Assembly (NCBI GenBank): GCA_011620845.1
Contig: WOYJ01000115.1
Coordinates: 1-19,253 of the forward strand
DNA length: 19,253 nucleotides
From: Methanobacteriaceae archaeon
GTDB taxonomy: Archaea > Methanobacteriota > Methanobacteria > Methanobacteriales > Methanobacteriaceae
Direction: 5' to 3'
Below are positions 1 to 6,488 of the stretch, piece by piece (positions within the stretch are counted from its first letter, which is position 1; every line of letters starts with the position of its first letter). The position numbers were made by a program, and so were the translations under genes. The notes under the pieces were generated by a model. The model had not been told where the DNA came from. It saw only the letters and a program-made list of their open reading frames with translations, and did not search any database.

Positions 1-1496
1 GCACGGTCACATACATTTAGTACGAAGTCCATGTCGTGGCTGATGATTAGGAATGTTTGATTTAATTCTTCGCGGGCTTGTCTTATGGAATCTGTGACTT
101 GTACTCGGGTTATGGGGTCCATGGTACCTGTTGGTTCGTCTAAAATTACGATATTGGGTTCTTTAATCAAAACTTGCGCTAATGCCACCCGGTGGCGTTC
201 TCCACCGCTTAGTTCATCAGGAAATTTAATCAATAGATTATTAGCATATTCTTCATCAAAACCAACAGCTTTAAGTACGTATATGGCTTTCATTTTGGCG
301 AATTCTGCTGGTAGTTCCAGGCTGATGGCTTCGGTGAGGTTGCCCAGCACATTTCTGTGGGGGTATAAACTGTACTCCTGGTGTAATATACCCAGATAAG
401 GTTTAACTCTTCCCCTGCCAGTGAATCCTTTTTCAGTCATGTCTATCCATTCATCTCCCAGTTTTACAGCTATCTTACCGTTGCTGGGGTCTGTTAAACC
501 GTAAAGTATTCTGGAGAGGGTGGTTTTACCAGCACCACTGAGGCCAACTATACCGAATATTTCCCCTTCGTCCACAGTTAAATTGATATCGTCCACGGCT
601 TTTACCACGCCTCTTTCTATGGAGTAGTAGTATTTTTTGACTCCTTCCATTTTGATGATGGGTCCCCCTGTTTTGGCCACTTCTCTTTTCTCTGGTAGTG
701 GTACCTGTGCCAGGAATTTTCCCACCACTTCTTCTGGTTCGCCTTCTTCTATTATTTCTCCCTTGTCTATCCATATTACATAGTCGGAGAGTTTGCTCAT
801 GACTTCTGGCCAGTGGCTGGTGATGACCATGGTGGTTCCTTTTTTTTTAACTCCTTCCAGGAGCGCCTGGTGTATTAATTCGGCGGTTTTGGGGTCCAGT
901 GTTCCGGTGGGTTCATCCGCGAGGAAGAGCATGGGTTCTTTAGCTATCTGCCGGGCAAGAACCACCCTCTGTTTTTCCCCTCCACTGAGGTCTCGGGCGA
1001 TGTGTGTGATCCTATGGCTCATCTGGGCCAGTTCTATGAGGTCTATGGCCATGTAGGTTGCTTCGTCTGGGTCATGGCCAGTTATGCCTTTCATAACATT
1101 CTCTATAACTGTGTCGTCTTCGTATAATGCGAATGTCCTCTGCAGCATGATGGATATTCTTCTTTTAATAGCTGCGAAGAGTAATCGGTCGCAGTTCCAG
1201 AAATCAACCCTCAAGGGCTCGAGCTCGCATCCGCAGTTGCTGCATTTGGACCCTGCTTTGGATGGGCCATCCACGATCCTGCAGTCAGGACATAAAGCAA
1301 CATTAAAATAAATCTTCCCACTATCTGGCCTGTAATCCTGCATACCACGCAGCATATTAATTAAAACAGACTTACCAGCACCACTCCTACCGAGAATACC
1401 CAAAACAGCACCCTCCTCGATATTTACATTTAAGTTTTTCAAAACTGGTACTTCTTTAAAAGATTTGGAAACATTCTGGATTTCAATAAAATTCAT
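1..1496 (-). CDS. atwA: Methyl-coenzyme M reductase system component A2 (AtwA), 3' end cut by window
   Basis: Twin ABC-type ATPase that supplies ATP-driven activation of methyl-coenzyme M reductase; it acts in the cytoplasm with McrC and several methanogenesis marker proteins. About 498 codons are visible and the frame runs off the left edge, so the C-terminus (family length roughly 530) is missing. I read two nucleotide-binding domains without a break. Domain 1 has Walker A GRSGAGKS (36-43), signature LSGGE (170-174) and Walker B ending LADEPTG. Domain 2 has Walker A GLSGAGKTT (318-326), signature LSGGE (429-433), ILDEPTG and the H-loop ISHD. A cysteine cluster (C69, C72, C85, C88, C90, perhaps C102) interrupts domain 1 between Walker A and the Q-loop and looks like a metal-binding knuckle. 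The ATG at 1496 is preceded by AGGTGATT at good spacing. It lies 15 nt downstream of the DUF134 gene, so the two are probably cotranscribed. Both A2-type ABC domains and the cysteine insert support the name; a generic ABC ATPase is unlikely. Confidence 0.93.
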   Translation of the reverse strand, partial: MNFIEIQNVSKSFKEVPVLKNLNVNIEEGAVLGILGRSGAGKSVLINMLRGMQDYRPDSGKIYFNVALCPDCRIVDGPSKAGSKCSNCGCELEPLRVDFWNCDRLLFAAIKRRISIMLQRTFALYEDDTVIENVMKGITGHDPDEATYMAIDLIELAQMSHRITHIARDLSGGEKQRVVLARQIAKEPMLFLADEPTGTLDPKTAELIHQALLEGVKKKGTTMVITSHWPEVMSKLSDYVIWIDKGEIIEEGEPEEVVGKFLAQVPLPEKREVAKTGGPIIKMEGVKKYYYSIERGVVKAVDDINLTVDEGEIFGIVGLSGAGKTTLSRILYGLTDPSNGKIAVKLGDEWIDMTEKGFTGRGRVKPYLGILHQEYSLYPHRNVLGNLTEAISLELPAEFAKMKAIYVLKAVGFDEEYANNLLIKFPDELSGGERHRVALAQVLIKEPNIVILDEPTGTMDPITRVQVTDSIRQAREELNQTFLIISHDMDFVLNVCDR

Positions 1497-1511
1497 CTCT
1501 AATCACCTGAC

Positions 1512-2102
1512 TTAATCAGACCCACATAGCGGAGTATCACATTTAGGGCATTTAGTGTTTCTACAGGGTACTGCCCTGGTTTTGGGACATTCAAAACCAC
1601 ATTCGGGACATTTACAGATTCGTGGTGGTCGCGCCCCTAATCCTTGACCCCCGTAAGACCTTCTGCTTAGGAGTGTAACGTCTTCACTGGAAGAATCCAC
1701 TTCCTGTAGTTCAATAGATATGTCCTCTGACTGGCAGTCCGGGCATTTATCATATTCTTTCCCGGGATTTATCCATTCAAAGCCACATGCTTTGCATTTA
1801 TACTTACTTTCATCGGTTGAATAATCTTGTCCAATGATAACAATACTTTTCCCCTCAATTAAAGCTTCAGATATCTTTTTCCTTGCTGAAACTAAAATTC
1901 TGTGGAAGGTGGGCTGTGATATGCCCATCAACTCTGCTGATTTTTTTTGCTGTATATTTAGATAATCTCTGAGTCTGATTGCTTCAAATTCGTCAATATT
2001 TATTTCTATAGGCAATAAATCGTCTATATCATCTTTTTCTGGCCTAAAGCAGCGAATTTCTGGGTCTTTTAGAATTCTTCTGAATCTACGAGGTCTTGGC
2101 AT
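1512..2102 (-). CDS. DUF134 family DNA-binding protein with cysteine-rich C-terminus
   Basis: Probable transcription regulator of the DUF134/UPF0251 family. Residues 1-20 are basic (MPRPRRFRRI). Residues about 36-82 form a sigma-70-region-4-like helix-turn-helix (EFEAIRLRDYLN, then SAELMGISQPTFHRIL). A zinc-ribbon-like module follows (C103, C106, C120, C123). The last 35 residues hold eight more cysteines (163, 165, 168, 172, 180, 185, 188, 193), with the family-typical CRNTKCPKC and a terminal CGSD. The tail suggests metal or iron-sulfur sensing; that is inference. It is 196 aa, longer than minimal DUF134 proteins because of the added ribbons. A TATA-like stretch at 2127-2135 lies about 29 nt before the ATG at 2102, so the transcript may be leaderless. 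AtwA follows 15 nt downstream, making this the first gene of a likely two-gene operon and a candidate regulator of it. Ligand unknown. Confidence 0.85.
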   Translation of the reverse strand: MPRPRRFRRILKDPEIRCFRPEKDDIDDLLPIEINIDEFEAIRLRDYLNIQQKKSAELMGISQPTFHRILVSARKKISEALIEGKSIVIIGQDYSTDESKYKCKACGFEWINPGKEYDKCPDCQSEDISIELQEVDSSSEDVTLLSRRSYGGQGLGARPPRICKCPECGFECPKTRAVPCRNTKCPKCDTPLCGSD

Positions 2103-2135
2103 AGGATGAATATATATTCAAAATTAATATTTATA
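2103..2135 (-). promoter_or_regulatory. Promoter of DUF134-atwA with a 12-bp palindrome
   Basis: On the minus strand TATAAATAT (2135-2127) lies about 29 nt before the ATG, as in archaeal leaderless promoters. Between TATA and start sits the perfect palindrome GAATATATATTC (2108-2119), a possible operator for the HTH protein encoded just downstream. AT-rich palindromes also arise by chance, so the operator role is a guess. Confidence 0.4.
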
Positions 2136-2137
2136 GT

Positions 2138-3229
2138 TTATGATATTGATTTCCCACCGACCAGTTTAATCAGAGTAATCTCACACCTTGATCCCAGTCT
2201 CATTGGAGGCCCCAATGTACCTGTACCTTGTGAAACATAGAGGTATCTTCCTTCATCCCTATATAAACCCCTGATGTATGGGAAGGGCAATCTCACGAAG
2301 TAATTGAATGGGAAAAACTGGCCGGCATGGGTATGTCCTGAAAGCTGCAGATCAATTTCTGCTTCCTTTGCAACTTTAAATTCACTTGGTAAGTGATATA
2401 AAAGAATTGTAGGCTTATCTCTATCGAAATTAATTTTTGGAAGGGTTTTCTGTAGATAATGCTTATCCCAAGAGAAAGGCACACCCACCACCTGCAGGTC
2501 TTGGAAATCCAAAACTTCATTATATAATATATTAACAGGGGTTCCACTTACAAAATCTGAGACCTGATCCTGGCCCTGATAGAAATCATGGTTACCCATC
2601 ACAAATAATATGGGGGCTTTAATTCTTTTGAAATCCTTTAAAATATCATCTTCCAGTTTTGATGAGCCGTCAAACAGATCTCCAGTTATAAAAACAATAT
2701 CTGGATTAAGATCTATTATCTTATCCATCATTCTTCTAAGAAAACCCTGTTTACGTATTGGTCCGATGTGGACATCACTGATCTGCACTGCCCGGATGTT
2801 ATTTTCAATATTTAAAGGTATAGTTATGTCTTCAACCGTTAATCGTGTGACGTTAATTATTGCATAGGCAGTTACAACAAAAGCGACCAATAAAGTAACT
2901 ATTCCTGCTGTATAAGCTGGTATATTTATAAAAAATCCCAGTATCAAATATACTGCAAACATGATCAGGATGTAAGCAGCCATCCCAGTCCAGGCAGCCG
3001 AAACTGCATACAGCATCCTGACCAGTGAATTAGAAGACCGTGTTAACAACACCAAAGAAAATGGATGAGAAAGGCTTACAAGTAAAAGAACCATGTAATA
3101 TAATCCAGTTTGTTGTATATTAAATGTAAAACTAAAACCTGAAAAAATAGCGAAGTTTATGATCAATGCCATAAAAAGATATGGGACTGTATTCCACATA
3201 ACGCGGGGGCCCTTCATATTAAGCTCCAT
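2138..3229 (-). CDS. Membrane-anchored calcineurin-like metallophosphoesterase
   Basis: Binuclear metal phosphoesterase of the YkuE-like class with an N-terminal membrane domain; the substrate is unknown. About four hydrophobic segments occupy residues 13-34, 43-63, 73-99 and 104-128. The catalytic domain starts near 145 and keeps all usual metal motifs: SDVHIG (D152, H154), TGD (D184), GNHD (212-215), H279 and SGHTHAG (H299, H301). Topology probably leaves the enzyme facing the cytoplasm, but the sequence does not settle this. The ATG at 3229 has no clear Shine-Dalgarno site. An in-frame ATG at 3217 (residue 5) is preceded by GGAG at 6 nt and may be the real start. It follows the DUF2124 gene by 26 nt, suggesting cotranscription. 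Fold and catalytic class are sure; the physiological role is not. Confidence 0.88.
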   Translation of the reverse strand: MELNMKGPRVMWNTVPYLFMALIINFAIFSGFSFTFNIQQTGLYYMVLLLVSLSHPFSLVLLTRSSNSLVRMLYAVSAAWTGMAAYILIMFAVYLILGFFINIPAYTAGIVTLLVAFVVTAYAIINVTRLTVEDITIPLNIENNIRAVQISDVHIGPIRKQGFLRRMMDKIIDLNPDIVFITGDLFDGSSKLEDDILKDFKRIKAPILFVMGNHDFYQGQDQVSDFVSGTPVNILYNEVLDFQDLQVVGVPFSWDKHYLQKTLPKINFDRDKPTILLYHLPSEFKVAKEAEIDLQLSGHTHAGQFFPFNYFVRLPFPYIRGLYRDEGRYLYVSQGTGTLGPPMRLGSRCEITLIKLVGGKSIS

Positions 3230-3255
3230 TTAAGAAAATGATTAAAGGAAAATCC

Positions 3256-3714
3256 CTATTTTTTTACAACACCGATAAGTGTGCCGTCAATTATACAATC
3301 AAAATTTAATTGTTCATCCCAACCAGCGTCTTTAAACATGTCCATGTAACATAAACCAATGAGTTTTCCATCCTCATCTAATATATTATCAATCATTTCC
3401 TGTACTTCTTCAATTTTTACATTGACTTTGGGCATGCTGAGTCCGCCTAAAAGGGCCACTACATCTGCTTTTGGATCAGCCGGCCCGGTCAGTTGCATTC
3501 CCTGGGGTGTAAGCTCCAACTTTCGGGCACTGCCTATGTCTGTTAATGTGATAAACACCGATTCCTTATCCCTAACCGCGTATGCAAAAAGTTCTGCAAA
3601 TGGGGTGCATACACCGGGTGCTCCTGCAAAGGTTATCTTCTTTGCATCGATTACTTCTTCTTTAAATGCCATTAAATTTCCGTTTAATCCTTTAAATTCC
3701 TTAACATTTTCCAT
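3256..3714 (-). CDS. DUF2124 family methanogen protein
   Basis: A 152-aa soluble protein that I recognise as a DUF2124-type conserved archaeal protein, mostly from methanogens. No enzymatic function is known to me. It has an alpha/beta pattern with a glycine-rich loop (FAGAPGVCTPFAELFAY, about residues 29-45), a second glycine turn (ALLGGLSMPKVNV) and a C-terminal strand ending in IGVVKK. There are no membrane segments and only three or four cysteines. The ATG at 3714 is preceded by GGAGTGA at good spacing. It lies 46 nt after marker 7 and 26 nt before the phosphoesterase on the same strand. A T9 tract and an AT-rich TATA-like stretch in the gap upstream leave open whether it is read through from marker 7 or has its own promoter. 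Confidence 0.72.
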   Translation of the reverse strand: MENVKEFKGLNGNLMAFKEEVIDAKKITFAGAPGVCTPFAELFAYAVRDKESVFITLTDIGSARKLELTPQGMQLTGPADPKADVVALLGGLSMPKVNVKIEEVQEMIDNILDEDGKLIGLCYMDMFKDAGWDEQLNFDCIIDGTLIGVVKK

Positions 3715-3734
3715 TCAATTCACTCCTGTAATCT

Positions 3735-3755
3735 AAAAAAAAATAAATAAATATC
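3735..3755 (-). terminator. T9 tract after marker 7; possible terminator or promoter
   Basis: On the minus strand the 46-nt gap after the marker 7 stop contains ATTTATTTA followed by nine consecutive T (plus-strand A, 3735-3743). Archaeal termination commonly occurs at such U-tracts without a hairpin. The preceding AT-rich bases could equally be a TATA element for the DUF2124 gene. Confidence 0.35.
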
Positions 3756-3760
3756 CAAAA

Positions 3761-4672
3761 TTAAATGATAGATGTCTCTGGTAATAGTTTAACCAGAGTA
3801 TAACCGTACATCATGGATTTATGAATCTCTGAAACATCCGCCAGGCGGTAATCATTCACCACCACTTCCTCCACCTGATCATGATACTTATCATAGTCCA
3901 GCTTAACTCTCACCCCATCTAACTGGCTTACCACCGGGGCTGGCGAGTAAACCTGCTTAATAGCTGGGACTTGATACTCTATCTCCGTTTTTACCAAAAT
4001 AGAAGGCACTATAGGTGGATCATCGGCCATATCCATCCTCTTCTGGTCCAATATCCCCTCGACCACGTCTACCAGATTTCTAAGGGCTCTTATATTTTCT
4101 CCCCTCTTCAATCTCCGGGGGATTCTCCCCAAACCACCGATATAAGCATCAGCACCAGGTATATCCTCAACATCCATTTCTGGAGCTCCAGTAACCACCA
4201 CCGGTATCTCGATGTCATCAAACAGGTGTGTTTTATTCAGGATACACTCCCGGAAGCTTCCCAGGGCAAAGACAGCCAGGTCATGTTCTTCAATGAGTCT
4301 CTTCTCATCTTCAGAGATCCGGCTGATACCCTTACCAGCACCTCTCTGCAGTCCGATCATGTTGTCTTTAGCCCCGTAACGTCTCAGGTACTCTGAAATG
4401 TCGCAGGCAGAATGGGGAAGGTGCTGCCGGGCCAGAGTGGGCGAGACGATGGCTATCTCAGTCCCAGCCATGGGTGCTACTTTTATTTTCCCCAGGAGTT
4501 CCTTGGCCTTTTCCTCAACTTTACCCACATCTTCTATGGGTACTGCCAGAGTTAAAACCAGATCCATCTGGGTTACAGTTTCCTGAAGAACGAAACCACC
4601 CAGGTCCTCGATAAGTTCCACCATTTCCTCATGCTTATGGATTCCACCAGTGTAAGTTAATGTTTCAAACAT
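3761..4672 (-). CDS. Methanogenesis marker protein 7
   Basis: A 303-aa protein of the marker 7 family, distantly related to McrC and restricted to methanogens and their relatives. The family is established as a component of the complex that activates methyl-coenzyme M reductase together with McrC and AtwA. Diagnostic stretches are the N-terminal LTYTGGIHKHEEMVELIEDL, ISPT-like IVSPTLARQHLPHSACDI (about 80-97), VFALGSFRECI (about 137-147), the GxP turn VVTGAPEMDVEDIPGADAY and the tyrosine-rich C-terminus. It looks cytoplasmic, with no membrane segment. The ATG at 4672 has GGAGA seven nt upstream and lies inside the end of the preceding gene (16-nt overlap), indicating translational coupling to it. 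AtwA is 2.3 kb downstream on the same strand. Confidence 0.9.
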   Translation of the reverse strand: MFETLTYTGGIHKHEEMVELIEDLGGFVLQETVTQMDLVLTLAVPIEDVGKVEEKAKELLGKIKVAPMAGTEIAIVSPTLARQHLPHSACDISEYLRRYGAKDNMIGLQRGAGKGISRISEDEKRLIEEHDLAVFALGSFRECILNKTHLFDDIEIPVVVTGAPEMDVEDIPGADAYIGGLGRIPRRLKRGENIRALRNLVDVVEGILDQKRMDMADDPPIVPSILVKTEIEYQVPAIKQVYSPAPVVSQLDGVRVKLDYDKYHDQVEEVVVNDYRLADVSEIHKSMMYGYTLVKLLPETSII

Positions 4673-5196
4673 ATACGATTCTCCAGAATTTCATATCTCA
4701 TTCTAGCTCTTTTGACCGGGTTTAGTGGGGCGTTTCTGTGTGATGGTAATTCAACCGCTCTTTCACCGGTTTCTTCTAATTCTTTTTTTAATTCTTTCTT
4801 TAAGTAATCGGGGTAAATTAAGAAGTCATAGGAATCATCGGTAACTATGGTAAATCCCATGTCTTCTGCTATCTCCCTTAAAAAATGGGAATAAAGTTTA
4901 ATTTTTATTTTTTTGTTCTCATCCCTTTTCTGGTTTGATATCCCTCTATCCAAATTTTCTCCCAGTGGTTCTGTACCTAACCTGTTGGAGACTAATTTTA
5001 TACTATCCTCGATCTGGTTGAAGGTGTTTAATTTCAATTTAATAAATTCAGTGGAGGTATCATCATGAGTTTTCGTCTCAGATAGGACCACAACTACATC
5101 CACATCCCTATAGACTCCTTCCTTGATTATCTGGAACTGGGATACCCCTGCGAGTCGTAATATTTCCTGACACATGGGTGTGGTGGCGATTTTCAT
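4657..5196 (-). CDS. Conserved protein of unknown function coupled to marker 7
   Basis: I do not recognise the family. From the ATG at 5196 it is 179 aa and soluble. It begins MKIATTPMCQEILRLAGV, then has a hydrophobic strand DVDVVVVLSE and a lysine-rich middle, and ends in a basic segment (NPVKRARMRYEILENRICLKH). The N-terminal alternation of strands and helices resembles a Rossmann-like or periplasmic-binding-like half domain; that is only an impression. The frame also opens at a GTG at 5274 (205 aa), but that codon sits where transcription would begin from the TATA at 5291-5300 and adds an atypical N-terminus. I therefore prefer 5196, although its Shine-Dalgarno site is weak. The 16-nt overlap with marker 7 makes a role in the same pathway plausible. 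It is not marker 17 or marker 3, which look different. Confidence 0.7.
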   Translation of the reverse strand: MKIATTPMCQEILRLAGVSQFQIIKEGVYRDVDVVVVLSETKTHDDTSTEFIKLKLNTFNQIEDSIKLVSNRLGTEPLGENLDRGISNQKRDENKKIKIKLYSHFLREIAEDMGFTIVTDDSYDFLIYPDYLKKELKKELEETGERAVELPSHRNAPLNPVKRARMRYEILENRICLKH

Positions 5197-5290
5197 TATA
5201 TTTACCAGGATGAATCCTATGTTTATCTTTGTAATATTATTATATGCCTTAATATAATTTAATAAATTAACCACCGATATCTGGTTTATT

Positions 5291-5300
5291 AAATATATTT
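5291..5300 (-). promoter_or_regulatory. Candidate TATA box for the marker 7 operon
   Basis: AAATATATTT is self-complementary; on the minus strand it would place transcription start near 5270 and a leader of about 75 nt before the ATG at 5196. It is the only good TATA-like element upstream of the minus-strand run. Confidence 0.45.
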
Positions 5301-5361
5301 ATGGTAAATTATTTCCCACCTTAAACCTACTATAGACGCAAAAAACCGGCTTAAATAAATT

Positions 5362-5409
5362 TTTTTTCCAAGAATTAAGATTTTCTTTTTTCCAGGAATT
5401 AAGATTTTC
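5362..5409 (+). repeat. 24-bp tandem direct repeat upstream of the TRAM gene
   Basis: Two head-to-tail copies, 5362-5385 and 5386-5409, differ by a single A/G. Each is TTTTTT followed by CCARGAATTAAGATTTTC. The second copy ends about 10 nt before the TATA box at 5419, the usual place for an archaeal activator site or extended BRE. A function in control of the downstream gene is inference. Confidence 0.8.
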
Positions 5410-5418
5410 ACCAAAGAC

Positions 5419-5428
5419 TTATATATTT
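5419..5428 (+). promoter_or_regulatory. TATA box of the TRAM-domain gene
   Basis: TTATATATTT preceded by purine-rich CCAAAGAC (a BRE-like stretch). It predicts transcription start near 5447 and a leader of about 30 nt before the GTG at 5477. It is the strongest TATA element in the 200-nt divergent gap. Confidence 0.65.
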
Positions 5429-5476
5429 TGTTTAACAAAAAAGTAATACAAGACCGCTTTATGTTGGTCTAAGGAT

Positions 5477-5695
5477 GTGAATGAATTGTTTAGAACAGAT
5501 GAAGGTCCGAAGACTGCTCCTATTCAGGAAGGAGAGGAATACGAAGTAAAAATTGAAGATGTAGGTAAAGAAGGTGACGGCATAACCCGAATTGAAGGTT
5601 TTGTTGTATTTGTGCCTGATACAAAAGTAGGTGACGAGGTAAGAGTAAGGATAACCTCTGTAAGAAGGAGATTTGCTTTCGCTGAGAAAGTGTAG
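5477..5695 (+). CDS. Small TRAM-domain RNA-binding protein
   Basis: A 72-aa protein made almost entirely of one TRAM domain (residues about 18-70), a five-stranded OB-like fold that binds RNA. Typical features are GEEYEVKIEDVGKEGDGI, GFVVFVP, VGDEVRVRITSVRRRFAFAE and the alternating basic residues. Stand-alone TRAM proteins are abundant in methanogenic archaea, and some act as RNA chaperones, in part in the cold; that role is transferred from the family. Translation starts at GTG 5477 (AAGGATGTG context); no in-frame ATG fits. It has its own promoter and a long T-tract downstream, so it is probably monocistronic. The gene diverges from the marker 7 operon. Confidence 0.9.
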   Translation: MNELFRTDEGPKTAPIQEGEEYEVKIEDVGKEGDGITRIEGFVVFVPDTKVGDEVRVRITSVRRRFAFAEKV

Positions 5696-5768
5696 GGATT
5701 ATTAGAGATTAGCAGTATCTATCGAATTTTCATCAAATTAATCAGTTATCCAAGTACAGGAAATTAAA

Positions 5769-5783
5769 GTTTTATTTTTTTTT
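5769..5783 (+). terminator. Poly-T terminator after the TRAM gene
   Basis: TTTTATTTTTTTTT lies about 75 nt after the TRAM stop and just before comB, matching intrinsic archaeal U-tract termination. No hairpin is evident. Confidence 0.5.
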
Positions 5784-5809
5784 AATTCTATTTTGTTTTG
5801 GTGCCTTTT

Positions 5810-6478
5810 ATGAGAGTTTCCCTAAGTTTAGATAGGTCCTATTCTAAAGATGTAGCAATTATGGTAGATGCACTCCGAGCCAGCGCGACCATAACCACCG
5901 CACTTGAGAGTTTTAAAACAGTTATCCCGGTCAGGGGAATCGATGAAGCAGTGACCCTGGCAAAAAAACACGAAGCGGTCCTGGCCGGTGAAAGGGAAGG
6001 GGCGAAGATAGAAGGATTTGATGTGGGCAATTCTCCTGTTGATATAAGGAATTTCCAGGGAGATGTTTTGGTCCTCACCACGTCCAATGGGACCCGGATA
6101 CTGGAGGATATATCTGCTTCCACCATACTCATCGGCTCATATTTAAACGCCCAGGCAGTAGCATCTAAAGCATTAGAGCTTGCAAAAAGCCATATAGAAG
6201 TAGTGATGGCCGGAGTAAATGGAAAATTTGTCATAGAAGATTTTTTATCAGCTGGAGATATAATCACCAATTTACAGGACCATGAACTGGCTGAAGAAGC
6301 TTTAGCAGCCGTGATGGCATCTACTGACCCGGAAAAAGTGGATGATGCCGTGTTAAACTCCAGCTCTGCCCTCCGCCTCCGTGCTTTAGGACTGGAAAAG
6401 GACATCCAATTTTCACTCAAGAGAAATATATATAAGACAGTTCCCATCTACAAAGATGGAACCATAACAAAAATTTAA
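5810..6478 (+). CDS. comB: 2-phosphosulfolactate phosphatase
   Basis: ComB removes phosphate from 2-phosphosulfolactate to give sulfolactate, the second step of coenzyme M synthesis from phosphoenolpyruvate and sulfite; Mg-dependent, cytoplasmic. Family hallmarks are the N-terminal strand MVDALRASATITTAL, the acidic/glycine segment AGEREGAKIEGFDVGNSP, and LTTSNGTRIL (about residues 84-93), followed by MAGVNGKF and EDFLSAGDI. The length of 222 aa is typical. I chose ATG 5810, which is preceded by GGTG at 5800-5803. TTG 5798 and GTG 5801 are in frame but would put that Shine-Dalgarno site inside the gene. The TraB-like gene follows 10 nt later, so the two are likely cotranscribed. Confidence 0.92.
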   Translation: MRVSLSLDRSYSKDVAIMVDALRASATITTALESFKTVIPVRGIDEAVTLAKKHEAVLAGEREGAKIEGFDVGNSPVDIRNFQGDVLVLTTSNGTRILEDISASTILIGSYLNAQAVASKALELAKSHIEVVMAGVNGKFVIEDFLSAGDIITNLQDHELAEEALAAVMASTDPEKVDDAVLNSSSALRLRALGLEKDIQFSLKRNIYKTVPIYKDGTITKI

Positions 6479-6488
6479 AAATGATCGT

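Noticed and set aside
1..1500. Several short open frames on both strands over the left end
   Set aside because: They are shadows of the long minus-strand AtwA frame, which has no stop within the window.
4657..5274. Marker 17 or marker 3 identity for the gene ahead of marker 7
   Set aside because: Its N-terminus and residue pattern do not match my knowledge of either family, so I left it unnamed.
5839..6447. Long minus-strand open frame opposite comB
   Set aside because: It mirrors the codon pattern of comB, is Ser/Ala-rich without a recognisable domain, and comB is certain.
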